Shown here: positions 26,580 to 35,095 of the stretch, piece after piece
Position numbering within the stretch: position 1 is the stretch's first letter
Layout of the letters: every line of letters starts with the position of its first letter
Source: Sediminibacterium sp. TEGAF015
Lineage (GTDB): Bacteria > Bacteroidota > Bacteroidia > Chitinophagales > Chitinophagaceae
NCBI RefSeq assembly: GCF_025997995.1
Contig: NZ_AP026683.1
Location: 1,922,501-1,986,500, forward strand
DNA: 64,000 nt
Direction of reading: 5' to 3'
Program-made: the position numbers and the translations under genes
Notes under the pieces: generated by a model
What the model was told of the DNA's origin: nothing
What the model saw: only the letters and a program-made list of their open reading frames with translations
Databases searched by the model: none

Positions 26580-26739
26580 ACTTTGGTGGATTTGTTTATT
26601 GTTCAGCCAAAGACCTGGCCATAAAGGTTATATACCCTTATGGCTTGCAAACTAGAACTAATAAACGTTGAAGTGCTACTCCCCAACATTCCTTCGTTTA
26701 TTGGTTCATTCAATCACCAGCGGTGTAAGAACCAATATT
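26580..26739 (+). promoter_or_regulatory. Structured 5' leader of metH, possible riboswitch
   Basis: The 160-base leader contains CTTTGG (26581-86) paired with CCAAAG (26607-12). Within the loop, TTTAT (26595-99) is complementary to ATAAA (26621-25), which would form an H-type pseudoknot. The same ATAAA region can instead form a hairpin GGCCATAA (26617-24) with TTATGGCT (26638-45). A last hairpin ATTGGTTC (26700-07) / GAACCAAT (26729-36), with an inner CACC/GGTG stem, ends four bases before the metH ATG. Mutually exclusive pairings plus a start-codon hairpin are what a switch needs. The pseudoknot layout recalls SAM-II, but I cannot assign a class. Confidence 0.5.
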
Positions 26740-27753
26740 ATGTTACTAAAAGAAGAACTACAAAAAAGAATTCTGGTAATTGATGGTGCCATGGGTACCA
26801 TGATACAGAAGCATCATTTAACCGAAGCCGATTACAGAGGCGAGCGATTCAAAGACTGGCATGTGGATGTAAAAGGCAATAACGATTTGCTATGTATTAC
26901 GCAGCCGCAAATCATCAAAGGCATACACTTACTGTATTTAGAAGCAGGTGCAGATATCATTGAAACCAATACCTTCAGTAGTACGGTCATTGCCATGGCA
27001 GACTACGATATGCAAAGTTTGGCTTATGAGTTGAACGTAGCTGCCGCTAAATGTGCCCGCGAAGCAGTTGCGGAATACCAGCAAAAACATCCAGAAGCAG
27101 GCCCCAAATTTGTTGCCGGTGCCATTGGCCCATTGAATAAAACCTTGAGTCTGTCGCCAGATGTAAACAATCCAGGATACAGAGCAGTCAGTTTTGATGA
27201 AGTAGCCAATGCCTATTATGAACAAATAGATGGATTGGTTAACGGAGGTGTAGATATCTTATTAATCGAAACCATTTTTGATACACTCAATGCAAAGGGA
27301 GCCATCTACGCAGTCAAAAAATATTTCAGAGACAAGGGCATACCAGAACTACCCATCATGATCAGCGGCACCATTACCGATGCATCGGGTAGAACCCTGA
27401 GTGGACAAACCTTAGAAGCATTTTACACATCGGTAATGCATGCCAACCCCATCAGCATTGGATTAAACTGTGCATTGGGAGCAGCAGAAATGAGAAGTCA
27501 TATAGAAGAGTTGTCTCAAATAGCCGCTTGCTATACATCGGCCTATCCCAATGCGGGTTTGCCAAACGCCATGGGCGAGTATGATGAAGCACCCCACCAA
27601 ACCGCACACTTTATAGAAGAGTGGGCTAAGGAAGGATTTGTCAATATCGTAGGTGGCTGTTGCGGAACCACACCCGACCATATTAAACATATTGCAGACA
27701 ACGTAAGAAAAATGCAACCCAGACCCTTACCTGTGGTTGAAACAACTATTTAA
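26740..27753 (+). CDS. metH: Methionine synthase MetH, homocysteine-binding half
   Basis: This is the N-terminal module of cobalamin-dependent methionine synthase as a separate 337-residue protein. It binds homocysteine through zinc; the ligands are the Cys of GLNCALG (near 245) and the CC pair in [10 protein letters not shown] (residues 307-308). The start at 26740 ([20 protein letters not shown]) matches the family; 24 residues of in-frame sequence upstream overlap the start-codon hairpin. The second half follows after three bases. A split MetH of this kind is known in Bacteroidota. Confidence 0.93.
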   Translation: MLLKEELQKRILVIDGAMGTMIQKHHLTEADYRGERFKDWHVDVKGNNDLLCITQPQIIKGIHLLYLEAGADIIETNTFSSTVIAMADYDMQSLAYELNVAAAKCAREAVAEYQQKHPEAGPKFVAGAIGPLNKTLSLSPDVNNPGYRAVSFDEVANAYYEQIDGLVNGGVDILLIETIFDTLNAKGAIYAVKKYFRDKGIPELPIMISGTITDASGRTLSGQTLEAFYTSVMHANPISIGLNCALGAAEMRSHIEELSQIAACYTSAYPNAGLPNAMGEYDEAPHQTAHFIEEWAKEGFVNIVGGCCGTTPDHIKHIADNVRKMQPRPLPVVETTI

Positions 27754-27756
27754 GCA

Positions 27757-30462
27757 ATGAGTACCATCAAACCCTTTTTAAGGCTTTCCGGATTAGAGCC
27801 TTTAGTCATAAGACCAGAGACCAATTTTGTAAACGTAGGCGAAAGAACCAATGTAACTGGTTCTAAGAAATTCGCACGTTTAATTAGAGAGAACAAATAC
27901 GAAGAGGCTTTATCCGTTGCCAGACAACAGGTAGAAAGCGGAGCGCAAATTTTAGACGTGAACATGGACGATGCATTACTAGATGGAGTAAAAGCCATGA
28001 CAACGTTTTTAAATCTATTACAAAGCGAACCCGATATCGCGCGCATTCCCATCATGATAGATAGTTCCAAATTTGAAATCATAGAAGCGGGATTAAAATG
28101 TGTGCAGGGAAAATGTATAGTGAATTCTATCTCCATGAAAGAAGGGGAAGAAAAATTCATTGAGCAAGCATTTATTTGTAAATCCTTTGGTGCGGCAGTG
28201 ATTGTAATGGCCTTTGATGAAATTGGTCAGGCAGATACCAAAGAGAGAAAAGTAGAAATTTGTCATCGTGCTTATAAAATATTAACCGAGCAAGTAGGTT
28301 TTGCTCCACAGGATATCATTTTTGACCCGAATATTTTTGCCATTGCAACGGGTATAGAAGAGCACAACAATTATGCAGTAGATTTTATAGAAGCCACCCG
28401 AGAAATCAAGCGATTGATGCCATTGGCAAAGGTTTCAGGAGGGGTGTCAAATGTATCATTTTCATTTAGAGGCAATGACCATGTAAGAGAAGCCATCCAC
28501 TCTGTATTCTTATTACACGCCATTAAAGCGGGTATGGATATGGGGATTGTAAACGCCGGACAGTTGGTAGTGTACGACGAAATAGAACCCACTTTAAGGG
28601 AATTGTGCGAAGACGTTATCTTGAATAGAAACAACGACAACAACGAAGCCACAGAAAAATTAATCCAACACGCAGAAACAGTAAAAGCAAAAGGAAAAGT
28701 TGAAATAAAAGACGAAGCCTGGAGAAAAGAACCCGTTGAAAAAAGATTGGCACATTCCTTAATCAATGGCATCACCGATTATATAGACCAAGACACTGAA
28801 GAAGCCAGACAAAAATATCCAAGACCCTTGGATGTGATAGAAGGTCCATTGATGGATGGCATGAATATAGTAGGCGATTTATTTGGAGCAGGAAAAATGT
28901 TTTTACCACAGGTGGTAAAAAGTGCCCGCGTAATGAAAAAAAGTGTGGCTATTCTTACCCCTTATATTGAACAAGAAAAAGAAGACAGAAAGCAAGCGCA
29001 TTTAGCCGCAGGAACCGTAAATGAAGAAACTGCAGGTGCTGCCAAAATTTTATTAGCAACTGTAAAAGGGGACGTACACGATATTGGAAAAAATATTGTG
29101 GGCGTGGTACTAGGCTGTAATGGCTATGATATAGTAGACATGGGGGTGATGGTACCTGCCGATAAAATATTAGACGCAGCAGAAAGAGAGCAAGCAGATA
29201 TTATTGGATTGAGTGGATTGATTACGCCATCCTTGGATGAAATGGTGCATATCGCGCGTGAAATGAAGCGCAGAAATATGAAGCAGCCTTTATTGATTGG
29301 AGGGGCTACTACTTCCCGAATGCATACAGCGGTAAAGATTGCGCCGGAATACGGAAATGGCGTAGTGCATGTATTAGATGCATCTAGAAGTGTAACTGTT
29401 GCAGGATCATTATTGAACAAAGAACAAAAAGAACCCTTCTTGCAAGAAATTGCACAAGAGTATAACAAACTCAAAGAAGGATTTGATAACAAAAAATCAG
29501 TCAAGCAATACCTGCCCTATGCAGAGGCATTGAAAAATAAAGTGGCTATTGATTGGGACAGTTATACTCCCCCTACACCCAGCTTTACAGGCACCAAAGT
29601 ATTTGACCATTACGATTTGAATGAGTTAAGAACATTCATTGATTGGAAACCATTTTTCATCACTTGGGAAATGCATGGCAATTTCCCGGAAATATTAACA
29701 GACGCCGTAGTTGGTGCAGAAGCAACGAAATTATACAATGATGCCAATGCCTTGTTAGATAAAATCATTGCAGAAAAATGGTTGACTGCCAAAGGGGTGA
29801 TTGGTTTCTGGGAAGCAGCAAGCAACAATGATGATGTAGAAGTAAGTACAGGAAATAACAAAGTGCAATTGTGTTTTCATCGCCAACAAATCAAGAAAGC
29901 ACCCGGACAACCCAATTTATCATTAGCCGATTTTATCAGCCCCACAACTGCCAATAAAAAAGATCATATAGGTGCATTTGCTGTAAGCATCCATGGCATT
30001 GAACCTCATCTAGAAAAATTTGAAGCGGCACACGACGACTACAATAAAATTATGTTGCAAGCATTGGCTGATCGCTTTGCAGAAGCATTTGCAGAAGCAT
30101 TGCACTTGCATGTGCGTAAAGAATATTGGGGCTATGATGCACAAGAACAATTAAGCCCAGAAGAATTAATTAAAGAACAATACAAGGGTATTCGCCCCGC
30201 ACCAGGCTATCCAGCTTGCCCTGATCATACAGAGAAATATAAATTATTTGATTTGCTGAGTGCACAAGACAATGCAGGCATCTCCTTAACAGAAAGCTTG
30301 GCCATGTATCCAGCAGCTTCTGTTTGTGGTTGGTATTTTTCGCATCCGCAGAGTCAGTATTTTGGAATTGGCAAAATTGAGCAAGACCAATTTACAAACT
30401 ATGCTGCCCGTAAAGGCATGGATGAAGCCACTGCAGAGAAATGGTTGAGGCCGATATTATAG
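27757..30462 (+). CDS. metH: Methionine synthase MetH, folate/cobalamin/activation half
   Basis: The 901-residue protein holds the remaining three MetH modules: pterin-binding (about 1-290, [16 protein letters not shown] near the start), cobalamin cap and B12-binding (about 320-545, [12 protein letters not shown] with the cobalt-ligating His at about 441) and the SAM-dependent activation domain (about 570-901, with [15 protein letters not shown]). It transfers methyl from methyl-THF to homocysteine with the preceding protein. The last 50 bases of this gene are duplicated at 33430-33479. Confidence 0.95.
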   Translation: MSTIKPFLRLSGLEPLVIRPETNFVNVGERTNVTGSKKFARLIRENKYEEALSVARQQVESGAQILDVNMDDALLDGVKAMTTFLNLLQSEPDIARIPIMIDSSKFEIIEAGLKCVQGKCIVNSISMKEGEEKFIEQAFICKSFGAAVIVMAFDEIGQADTKERKVEICHRAYKILTEQVGFAPQDIIFDPNIFAIATGIEEHNNYAVDFIEATREIKRLMPLAKVSGGVSNVSFSFRGNDHVREAIHSVFLLHAIKAGMDMGIVNAGQLVVYDEIEPTLRELCEDVILNRNNDNNEATEKLIQHAETVKAKGKVEIKDEAWRKEPVEKRLAHSLINGITDYIDQDTEEARQKYPRPLDVIEGPLMDGMNIVGDLFGAGKMFLPQVVKSARVMKKSVAILTPYIEQEKEDRKQAHLAAGTVNEETAGAAKILLATVKGDVHDIGKNIVGVVLGCNGYDIVDMGVMVPADKILDAAEREQADIIGLSGLITPSLDEMVHIAREMKRRNMKQPLLIGGATTSRMHTAVKIAPEYGNGVVHVLDASRSVTVAGSLLNKEQKEPFLQEIAQEYNKLKEGFDNKKSVKQYLPYAEALKNKVAIDWDSYTPPTPSFTGTKVFDHYDLNELRTFIDWKPFFITWEMHGNFPEILTDAVVGAEATKLYNDANALLDKIIAEKWLTAKGVIGFWEAASNNDDVEVSTGNNKVQLCFHRQQIKKAPGQPNLSLADFISPTTANKKDHIGAFAVSIHGIEPHLEKFEAAHDDYNKIMLQALADRFAEAFAEALHLHVRKEYWGYDAQEQLSPEELIKEQYKGIRPAPGYPACPDHTEKYKLFDLLSAQDNAGISLTESLAMYPAASVCGWYFSHPQSQYFGIGKIEQDQFTNYAARKGMDEATAEKWLRPIL
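30412..30462 (+). repeat. Direct repeat copy A: 3' end of metH
   Basis: The last 51 bases of metH (ending with its TAG) match 33430-33479 with one missing base and three substitutions. The substitutions ACT/ACG, GCA/GCG and TTA/TTG are all synonymous third-position changes. Both copies end with the stop codon. Together they bracket the outer-membrane receptor gene. Confidence 0.9.
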
Positions 30463-30497
30463 GTTTTGAGATGGATTTTGGGGAATACTATATGCAA

Positions 30498-33287
30498 TTA
30501 CCAGTTAACCTTATTATTCTTCTCGTTCTTGAAAGTCTTGAAATTATAAGAAAATGTAAGCATGAAATATCTGCCTAAAACATTGGTATTCGTTTCAGTA
30601 ATATTATTCCCGATAACATTTCTACTAAAATTATTGTTTCGATTGAGTAGGTCGCGAACAATAAATTTAATTTCACCCTTATCCTCTTTTAAACAATAAA
30701 CAGATACGGAGGGATTAATAAACAGATTGATCGGTAAAGCTGGTAAATTTTCATAGACAATTTTATTTGCCAATAAAGTAGTGTTAAAAGAGATTTTTTT
30801 AAATAATCTAGCAGTTACTTCTACATCAAGATTCTGAACATTCGATAATACATCAGCCGTAAAATTATTCGTGAACCGATTGACATTAGCAGTATAAGAA
30901 TAACTATAGTAAAAACTAAACTTATCTTGCCAATTAAAACTGTTGCCTATAGTTGTTTGAAAAACATTCACTTTCTGAGAAAATTCAGTTTCATTAAATA
31001 CTGTAGGCGTAACCATATTTTGGTAACTTAGATTTAAGTTAACTGAGTGATTATAGCGATTGAGTTTTTGGAAACTCTTACTAATTCCCAATCTCGTTAC
31101 AACTGAATGCCTATTTCCTGCATTCATTGATTTGATTTCCTGTTTACCAGTATTCAAAATTTTAACAGATTGAATTATTGGATTTTGAGTGCCTTCATAA
31201 TAAAGTTCAGAATTAAAATTGACCTGTTTCTTCACATCATATTTTCGGTATGAAATACTAAATGTAGTTGCCTTTTCAGCTCTTAAATTAACATTACCAT
31301 TAAATACAAACAATGGATTTGTATTATCCATGATTGGAGTTAGGTCTCTAGCTCGAGGCAAATTAACCTGCTGATTAAAAGACAAACTTATACCACCTCT
31401 TTTATAAAAGAGTACATTTAATAAAGGATAAGTATAAATATTTTTATAATTATCAAATAACTTATTACTAATATTTAAATTTTGATGTGCAGAAAAATAT
31501 GTGGGTCGAATTGATAAAGTATATTTCATTATTTCAAAATCTAGTTGTGGAGTTACTTTAAAAATAGAATTAGATACACTTACATCACTAGTTAAATTTG
31601 CGTCTATACTATCATAATTGATATGACCTATGGGTTGTAAGTATGTAACAATAGTATTTTTCTCATTATTAACATCAAAATTACTAGCTAAGGAAAAATC
31701 AAATTTCTTAGCCCTCCAACCAGACAAAACCAACCGATTAATTATATTTTGAATTCGGGGATTAAAGATTCGTAGTTGCTTTATAATTGAAGTAGTGGGT
31801 GTTGGAATCAAACTTAAATTATCAATTTCAGTTAAAAAATTGGTAGCATCTTGCGATATTTTATAAGATTGCTGAAAAATGAATGCTTTGTATTTATCAT
31901 TTTTCTCAAATAATCGTGAAAAAAAATATAAAGCATGATAATAATTCTTAGGATCGATACTTTGATCAAGTTTCCCATTAGAATTAAGTATTTCTCCAAC
32001 TTTATCATCCGAATTAATTGTTGTATTCAGTGTAGTTGAATTTATAGTAGACCACTGATTACCTACATTCAATGTCAAATTTCTGTTACCAGATTTACTT
32101 TTGCTCTTCAACCCAAAATTTAAATTCTGAACAGTCTTAATTGAAGCAAACTGATTTTTAATTTTATACTCATTTATTGTATCGTTATTGTAAAAAAGTG
32201 TTTTGGCATTTTCATTCGTATAGCCGTCTTCATGTGATACAAAATATTGCGCATAAAACGAAGTATTCTTTGTAGGTGCATGATTAAAATTAATACCCCC
32301 ACCAGTTGACTCTGTCTCAGCAGTCACTCCGCCTCCAAAGGATATATCATTAAAGGTGTAAGAATTTCTATCACCATTAAAACTCATTTTGTATTGACTT
32401 CGATTAAACGCACCTAATGCCCGCATTTCTGAACTATTAAAAACCCCTCTGTTAAGATTGTTTTTATAGCCTATTAATGTAAGTTGAACTGTATCTCGTA
32501 AAAAATTGACTGCTCCAGCTAGTTCATATCGATTGTCTGTTCCCCCTGAACTTGACACTTTGCCAAAAGTACTTTTCTTGACATGTTGTTTCAGTTTAAG
32601 ATTGATAATCTTATTGTAATCAGTATTTTTTTGAGTAGCATCTAATTGCTCTTTATCATCATATACTTGCACATTGGCTACTATTGCACTTGGTAAAATT
32701 TGTGTAGCTGCTTTATAATTGTCATTAAAGAAACTCTTTCCATCTACATATATTCTAGAAACGGGCCTGCCGTTATAGGTAATATTGCCGTCCCGATCCA
32801 CTTGCATACCTGGCAGTTTTTTAAAAAGGTCTTCCACCAATGCATTGGGTAATGTTTTAAAGGCAGTCGCATTAAATTCAATGGTATCTTTTTTAACAAT
32901 AATGGGTGGTCGTTCCGATTTTACAATTACTTCATCTAAAGATTTTGAAGTTGGCATTAATAAAATTGTACCAATCGGATAATTAGTAGAAGCAGTTAAT
33001 CGAACTTCTCTTCGGTCTACTTCATACCCTTCAAATGTGGTGACTATTTTTAAGGGTTGATTGATTGGTATATTCCTTATTTCAAAACCACCCTTATCAT
33101 CACATAACTTAAAGGAAACAATACTTGAATCGGTTAACTTAAAAACGGAAACAGTCGCCAAGCTCAATCCCTTTTTAGTAGCACTGTCTTTTACTAAACC
33201 ACTAATTGCGCCAATATTTGGCTGTTGAGCATACGATTGACTAAAAATCAAGATAAATAAACAAACAGGAAAAGCTTTGATACCCAT
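30498..33287 (-). CDS. Outer-membrane beta-barrel protein, TonB-receptor-like with carboxypeptidase-regulatory domain
   Basis: The 929-residue protein has a signal peptide (residues 1-20, ending SYAQ) and an N-terminal Ig-like carboxypeptidase-regulatory domain (ISGLVKDSATKKGLSLATVS). A plug-like domain follows (DEVIVKSERPPIIVKKDTIE; LPGMQVDRDGNITYNGRPV). The rest is an amphipathic beta-strand barrel of the OMP_b-brl_3 type that ends in an aromatic residue (KNEKNNKVNW). It probably imports or exports a small molecule or peptide across the outer membrane. No SusD partner is adjacent. The same-strand TlpA cluster at 35096-40529 may once have been contiguous; the AbiE pair now lies between. Confidence 0.88.
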   Translation of the reverse strand: MGIKAFPVCLFILIFSQSYAQQPNIGAISGLVKDSATKKGLSLATVSVFKLTDSSIVSFKLCDDKGGFEIRNIPINQPLKIVTTFEGYEVDRREVRLTASTNYPIGTILLMPTSKSLDEVIVKSERPPIIVKKDTIEFNATAFKTLPNALVEDLFKKLPGMQVDRDGNITYNGRPVSRIYVDGKSFFNDNYKAATQILPSAIVANVQVYDDKEQLDATQKNTDYNKIINLKLKQHVKKSTFGKVSSSGGTDNRYELAGAVNFLRDTVQLTLIGYKNNLNRGVFNSSEMRALGAFNRSQYKMSFNGDRNSYTFNDISFGGGVTAETESTGGGINFNHAPTKNTSFYAQYFVSHEDGYTNENAKTLFYNNDTINEYKIKNQFASIKTVQNLNFGLKSKSKSGNRNLTLNVGNQWSTINSTTLNTTINSDDKVGEILNSNGKLDQSIDPKNYYHALYFFSRLFEKNDKYKAFIFQQSYKISQDATNFLTEIDNLSLIPTPTTSIIKQLRIFNPRIQNIINRLVLSGWRAKKFDFSLASNFDVNNEKNTIVTYLQPIGHINYDSIDANLTSDVSVSNSIFKVTPQLDFEIMKYTLSIRPTYFSAHQNLNISNKLFDNYKNIYTYPLLNVLFYKRGGISLSFNQQVNLPRARDLTPIMDNTNPLFVFNGNVNLRAEKATTFSISYRKYDVKKQVNFNSELYYEGTQNPIIQSVKILNTGKQEIKSMNAGNRHSVVTRLGISKSFQKLNRYNHSVNLNLSYQNMVTPTVFNETEFSQKVNVFQTTIGNSFNWQDKFSFYYSYSYTANVNRFTNNFTADVLSNVQNLDVEVTARLFKKISFNTTLLANKIVYENLPALPINLFINPSVSVYCLKEDKGEIKFIVRDLLNRNNNFSRNVIGNNITETNTNVLGRYFMLTFSYNFKTFKNEKNNKVNW

Positions 33288-33387
33288 AAATAATTGAAAA
33301 TCTTTGCATTATATCGAAAAAAGGCACAAAAGCTTTTCTTTGATAATTAAATATCGTACAAAAGAATTATATATTCAAAAACAACCG

Positions 33388-33415
33388 GGGGGTATTTTTA
33401 CCCCCAGCATATGCT
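33388..33415. repeat. Two stacked palindromes upstream of the barrel gene
   Basis: GGGGGTA (33388-33394) and TACCCCC (33399-33405) form a perfect hairpin around a four-T loop. AGCATATGCT (33406-33415), also a perfect palindrome, follows at once, then AATTTTTT. They lie about 100 bases upstream of the barrel gene (minus strand) and 15 bases before the second metH-end copy. They may be an operator, a plus-strand terminator, or a junction scar. Confidence 0.55.
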
Positions 33416-33429
33416 AATTTTTTAACAAA

Positions 33430-33479
33430 AAAGGATGGATGAAGCCACGGCGGAGAAATGGTTGAGGCCGATATTGTAG
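33430..33479 (+). repeat. Direct repeat copy B: orphan metH 3' end
   Basis: A 50-base orphan segment reads in frame as [14 protein letters not shown] followed by TAG, identical in protein to the MetH C-terminus, with silent changes only. No coding sequence precedes it here. It stands 65 bases before the AbiEi start codon. See copy A at 30412-30462. Confidence 0.9.
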
Positions 33480-33500
33480 ATTTATGTATATTTTTTTGCA

Positions 33501-33525
33501 AATAATCGGAAATTATCCGATTATT
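33501..33525. promoter_or_regulatory. Inverted-repeat operator of the AbiE pair
   Basis: AATAATCGGA (33501-33510) and TCCGATTATT (33516-33525) are a perfect 10-bp inverted repeat with a five-base spacer. It begins right after a TTTG (33495-33498) that can serve as -33 element and ends 19 bases before the AbiEi ATG, so binding would block the promoter. AbiEi antitoxins are known to repress their own operon by binding inverted repeats. Confidence 0.75.
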
Positions 33526-33544
33526 GTATAATAATTTAACATAA

Positions 33545-34183
33545 ATGGATTTTATTTATGCCCTCAAGGAATTTGAAGAAGAGCCAATCACCAGACAATT
33601 GGTATTGGACCTACTTAAGGAGTATAAGAGGCCCAATGATAAAATCAATGAATTAGTTAAGCAAAATATATTGACCTCCATTAAAAGAGGGCTATATATG
33701 CCTGGGCTAAATAGTCATTTAAAACCACCGGATCCATTTTTAATCGCGAATCATTTATGGGGGCCGAGTTATATTTCACTTGAATCTGCCTTGTCTTATT
33801 GGGGAATAATTCCAGAACGAGTATATGAAATCAGTTCTGTTACCCTAAAGCCAACCAAAATATTTAAAACAGCAATTGGGCGTTTTAATTATTTACATGC
33901 CAAAGCACCGTATTATACATTTGGCATTCAAAGCATTGCGCTCAGTGCTAAGCAAATGGTAATGATCGCATCTCCTGAAAAAGCATTGTTCGATAAAATC
34001 ATAATGACATCAGGCATTGTAATTAGGAGTACAAGCCAAGCAAGAGATTTACTGATAGAAGATTATAGAATGGAAGAAACCATTCTAAAAAAATTAAACT
34101 TAGCAATGATGAAAAGCTGGATAGTTGACTCCCCTAAGCGGAGCAGTTTAGCTATCCTACTAAAAATGATTGAACATTTATGA
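33545..34183 (+). CDS. abiEi: AbiEi family antitoxin (type IV toxin-antitoxin)
   Basis: The 212-residue protein has an N-terminal winged-helix segment (about 1-60: PITRQLVLDLLKEYKRP...IKRGLYMPG) and the C-terminal AbiEi antitoxin domain (YISLESALSYWGIIPERVYE near 78; MIASPEKALFDKI near 138). It is expected to repress the operon and to counter AbiEii without direct binding. It overlaps the toxin gene by four bases (ATGA). The strand is opposite to its neighbours on both sides, which suggests a separately acquired module. Confidence 0.88.
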   Translation: MDFIYALKEFEEEPITRQLVLDLLKEYKRPNDKINELVKQNILTSIKRGLYMPGLNSHLKPPDPFLIANHLWGPSYISLESALSYWGIIPERVYEISSVTLKPTKIFKTAIGRFNYLHAKAPYYTFGIQSIALSAKQMVMIASPEKALFDKIIMTSGIVIRSTSQARDLLIEDYRMEETILKKLNLAMMKSWIVDSPKRSSLAILLKMIEHL

Positions 34184-35031
34184 TTAAAGAGTGGCTAGAA
34201 CAATACCAACCGAAAAACAGAATCGAAGCTGAGTCTGCATTACGTGAGATAATGCAAGATGTTGCTTTGGCAGGATTAAACCGCAGTGGTTTTTTTGAGA
34301 AAGCTGCATTTTATGGAGGTACAGCTTTAAGAATTTTTCATGGATTAGATCGATATTCTGAAGATTTAGATTTTTCATTATTAGCAGCAAACCCATCTTT
34401 TTCCTTAGAGCCATATTTTGAAGGAATGTTACAGGAATTCGAAGCAGTAGGCATGAAAGTAAGTGTGCAGGAAAAAATAAAAACAAAGGCTACAAATATT
34501 GACTCCGCATTTTTAAAAACAGAAACCATTTGGAAAGAACTAGTACTTGAAAAAATGATTCCTCAACTTGGTTTAGACCTATCGCCAACAATTAAAATCA
34601 AAATTGAAGTTGACACTAACCCACCCTTAGGATTTGAAACAGAAGAAAAACTTCTTTTACGTCCTTATTCATTTTACGTAAAATGCTTTACCCTTCCTCA
34701 TTTATTTGCAGGAAAAATGCACGCATTATTGTTTAGACAATGGAAGCAAAGAGTGAAAGGAAGAGACTGGTACGATTTAGAATGGTATATTAAAAAAGGC
34801 GTGCCATTAAATCTTTCACATTTTGCATTAAGAGCAAATGATTCAGGTGATTGGACAAAACCTAGTATTAAAGAAAAAGAAATTAAAGAACTGCTGCTAT
34901 CAAAAATCAACACTGTTTCATTTGAAGCCATAAAGGACGACATTATTCGCTTTATACCAGACGATACAGGTCTTAAGATTTGGGGGCCAGATTATTTTAA
35001 AGAATTGGTGGAAAAATTGAAGTTTATTTAA
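34180..35031 (+). CDS. abiEii: AbiEii family nucleotidyltransferase toxin
   Basis: The 283-residue protein carries the DNA-polymerase-beta-like nucleotidyltransferase signature GGTALRIFHGLDRYSEDLDF (about residues 46-65), that is GG(S/T) followed by DxD. KMHALLFRQWKQRVKGRDWYD near residue 180 is the second conserved block of the AbiEii/AbiGii family. Such toxins add nucleotides to target RNAs and cause growth arrest, often as phage defence. Active-site residues are all present, so it looks functional. Confidence 0.9.
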   Translation: MIKEWLEQYQPKNRIEAESALREIMQDVALAGLNRSGFFEKAAFYGGTALRIFHGLDRYSEDLDFSLLAANPSFSLEPYFEGMLQEFEAVGMKVSVQEKIKTKATNIDSAFLKTETIWKELVLEKMIPQLGLDLSPTIKIKIEVDTNPPLGFETEEKLLLRPYSFYVKCFTLPHLFAGKMHALLFRQWKQRVKGRDWYDLEWYIKKGVPLNLSHFALRANDSGDWTKPSIKEKEIKELLLSKINTVSFEAIKDDIIRFIPDDTGLKIWGPDYFKELVEKLKFI

Positions 35032-35038
35032 ATTTATT

Positions 35039-35092
35039 TTGTCGTCTGTATTCGACAATTTGCATGCTATTTTGTCGTTTGCAGTGGACAAA
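35039..35092. terminator. Tandem TTGTC/GACAA hairpins between AbiEii and the TlpA cluster
   Basis: Two related dyads stand side by side: TTGTCG (35039-44) with CGACAA (35053-58), and TTTGTC (35071-76) with GACAAA (35087-92). The first ten bases (ATTTTGTCGT) of each unit are identical. They lie between two convergent genes and could be a weak bidirectional terminator, although no long T-run follows. Confidence 0.4.
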
Positions 35093-35095
35093 TAA

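Noticed and set aside
26590-26625. Cobalamin riboswitch (B12-box-like AGCCAAAGACCTGGCC) before metH
   Set aside because: The match to the B12 box is only partial, and the roughly 150 bases of conserved core that should precede it are absent; the predicted transcript starts just before this point.
30463-33429. Complete integrative element with integrase between the metH-end repeats
   Set aside because: Only the outer-membrane receptor is encoded there; no integrase, transposase or excisionase is visible, so I claim only a scar or a non-autonomous remnant.
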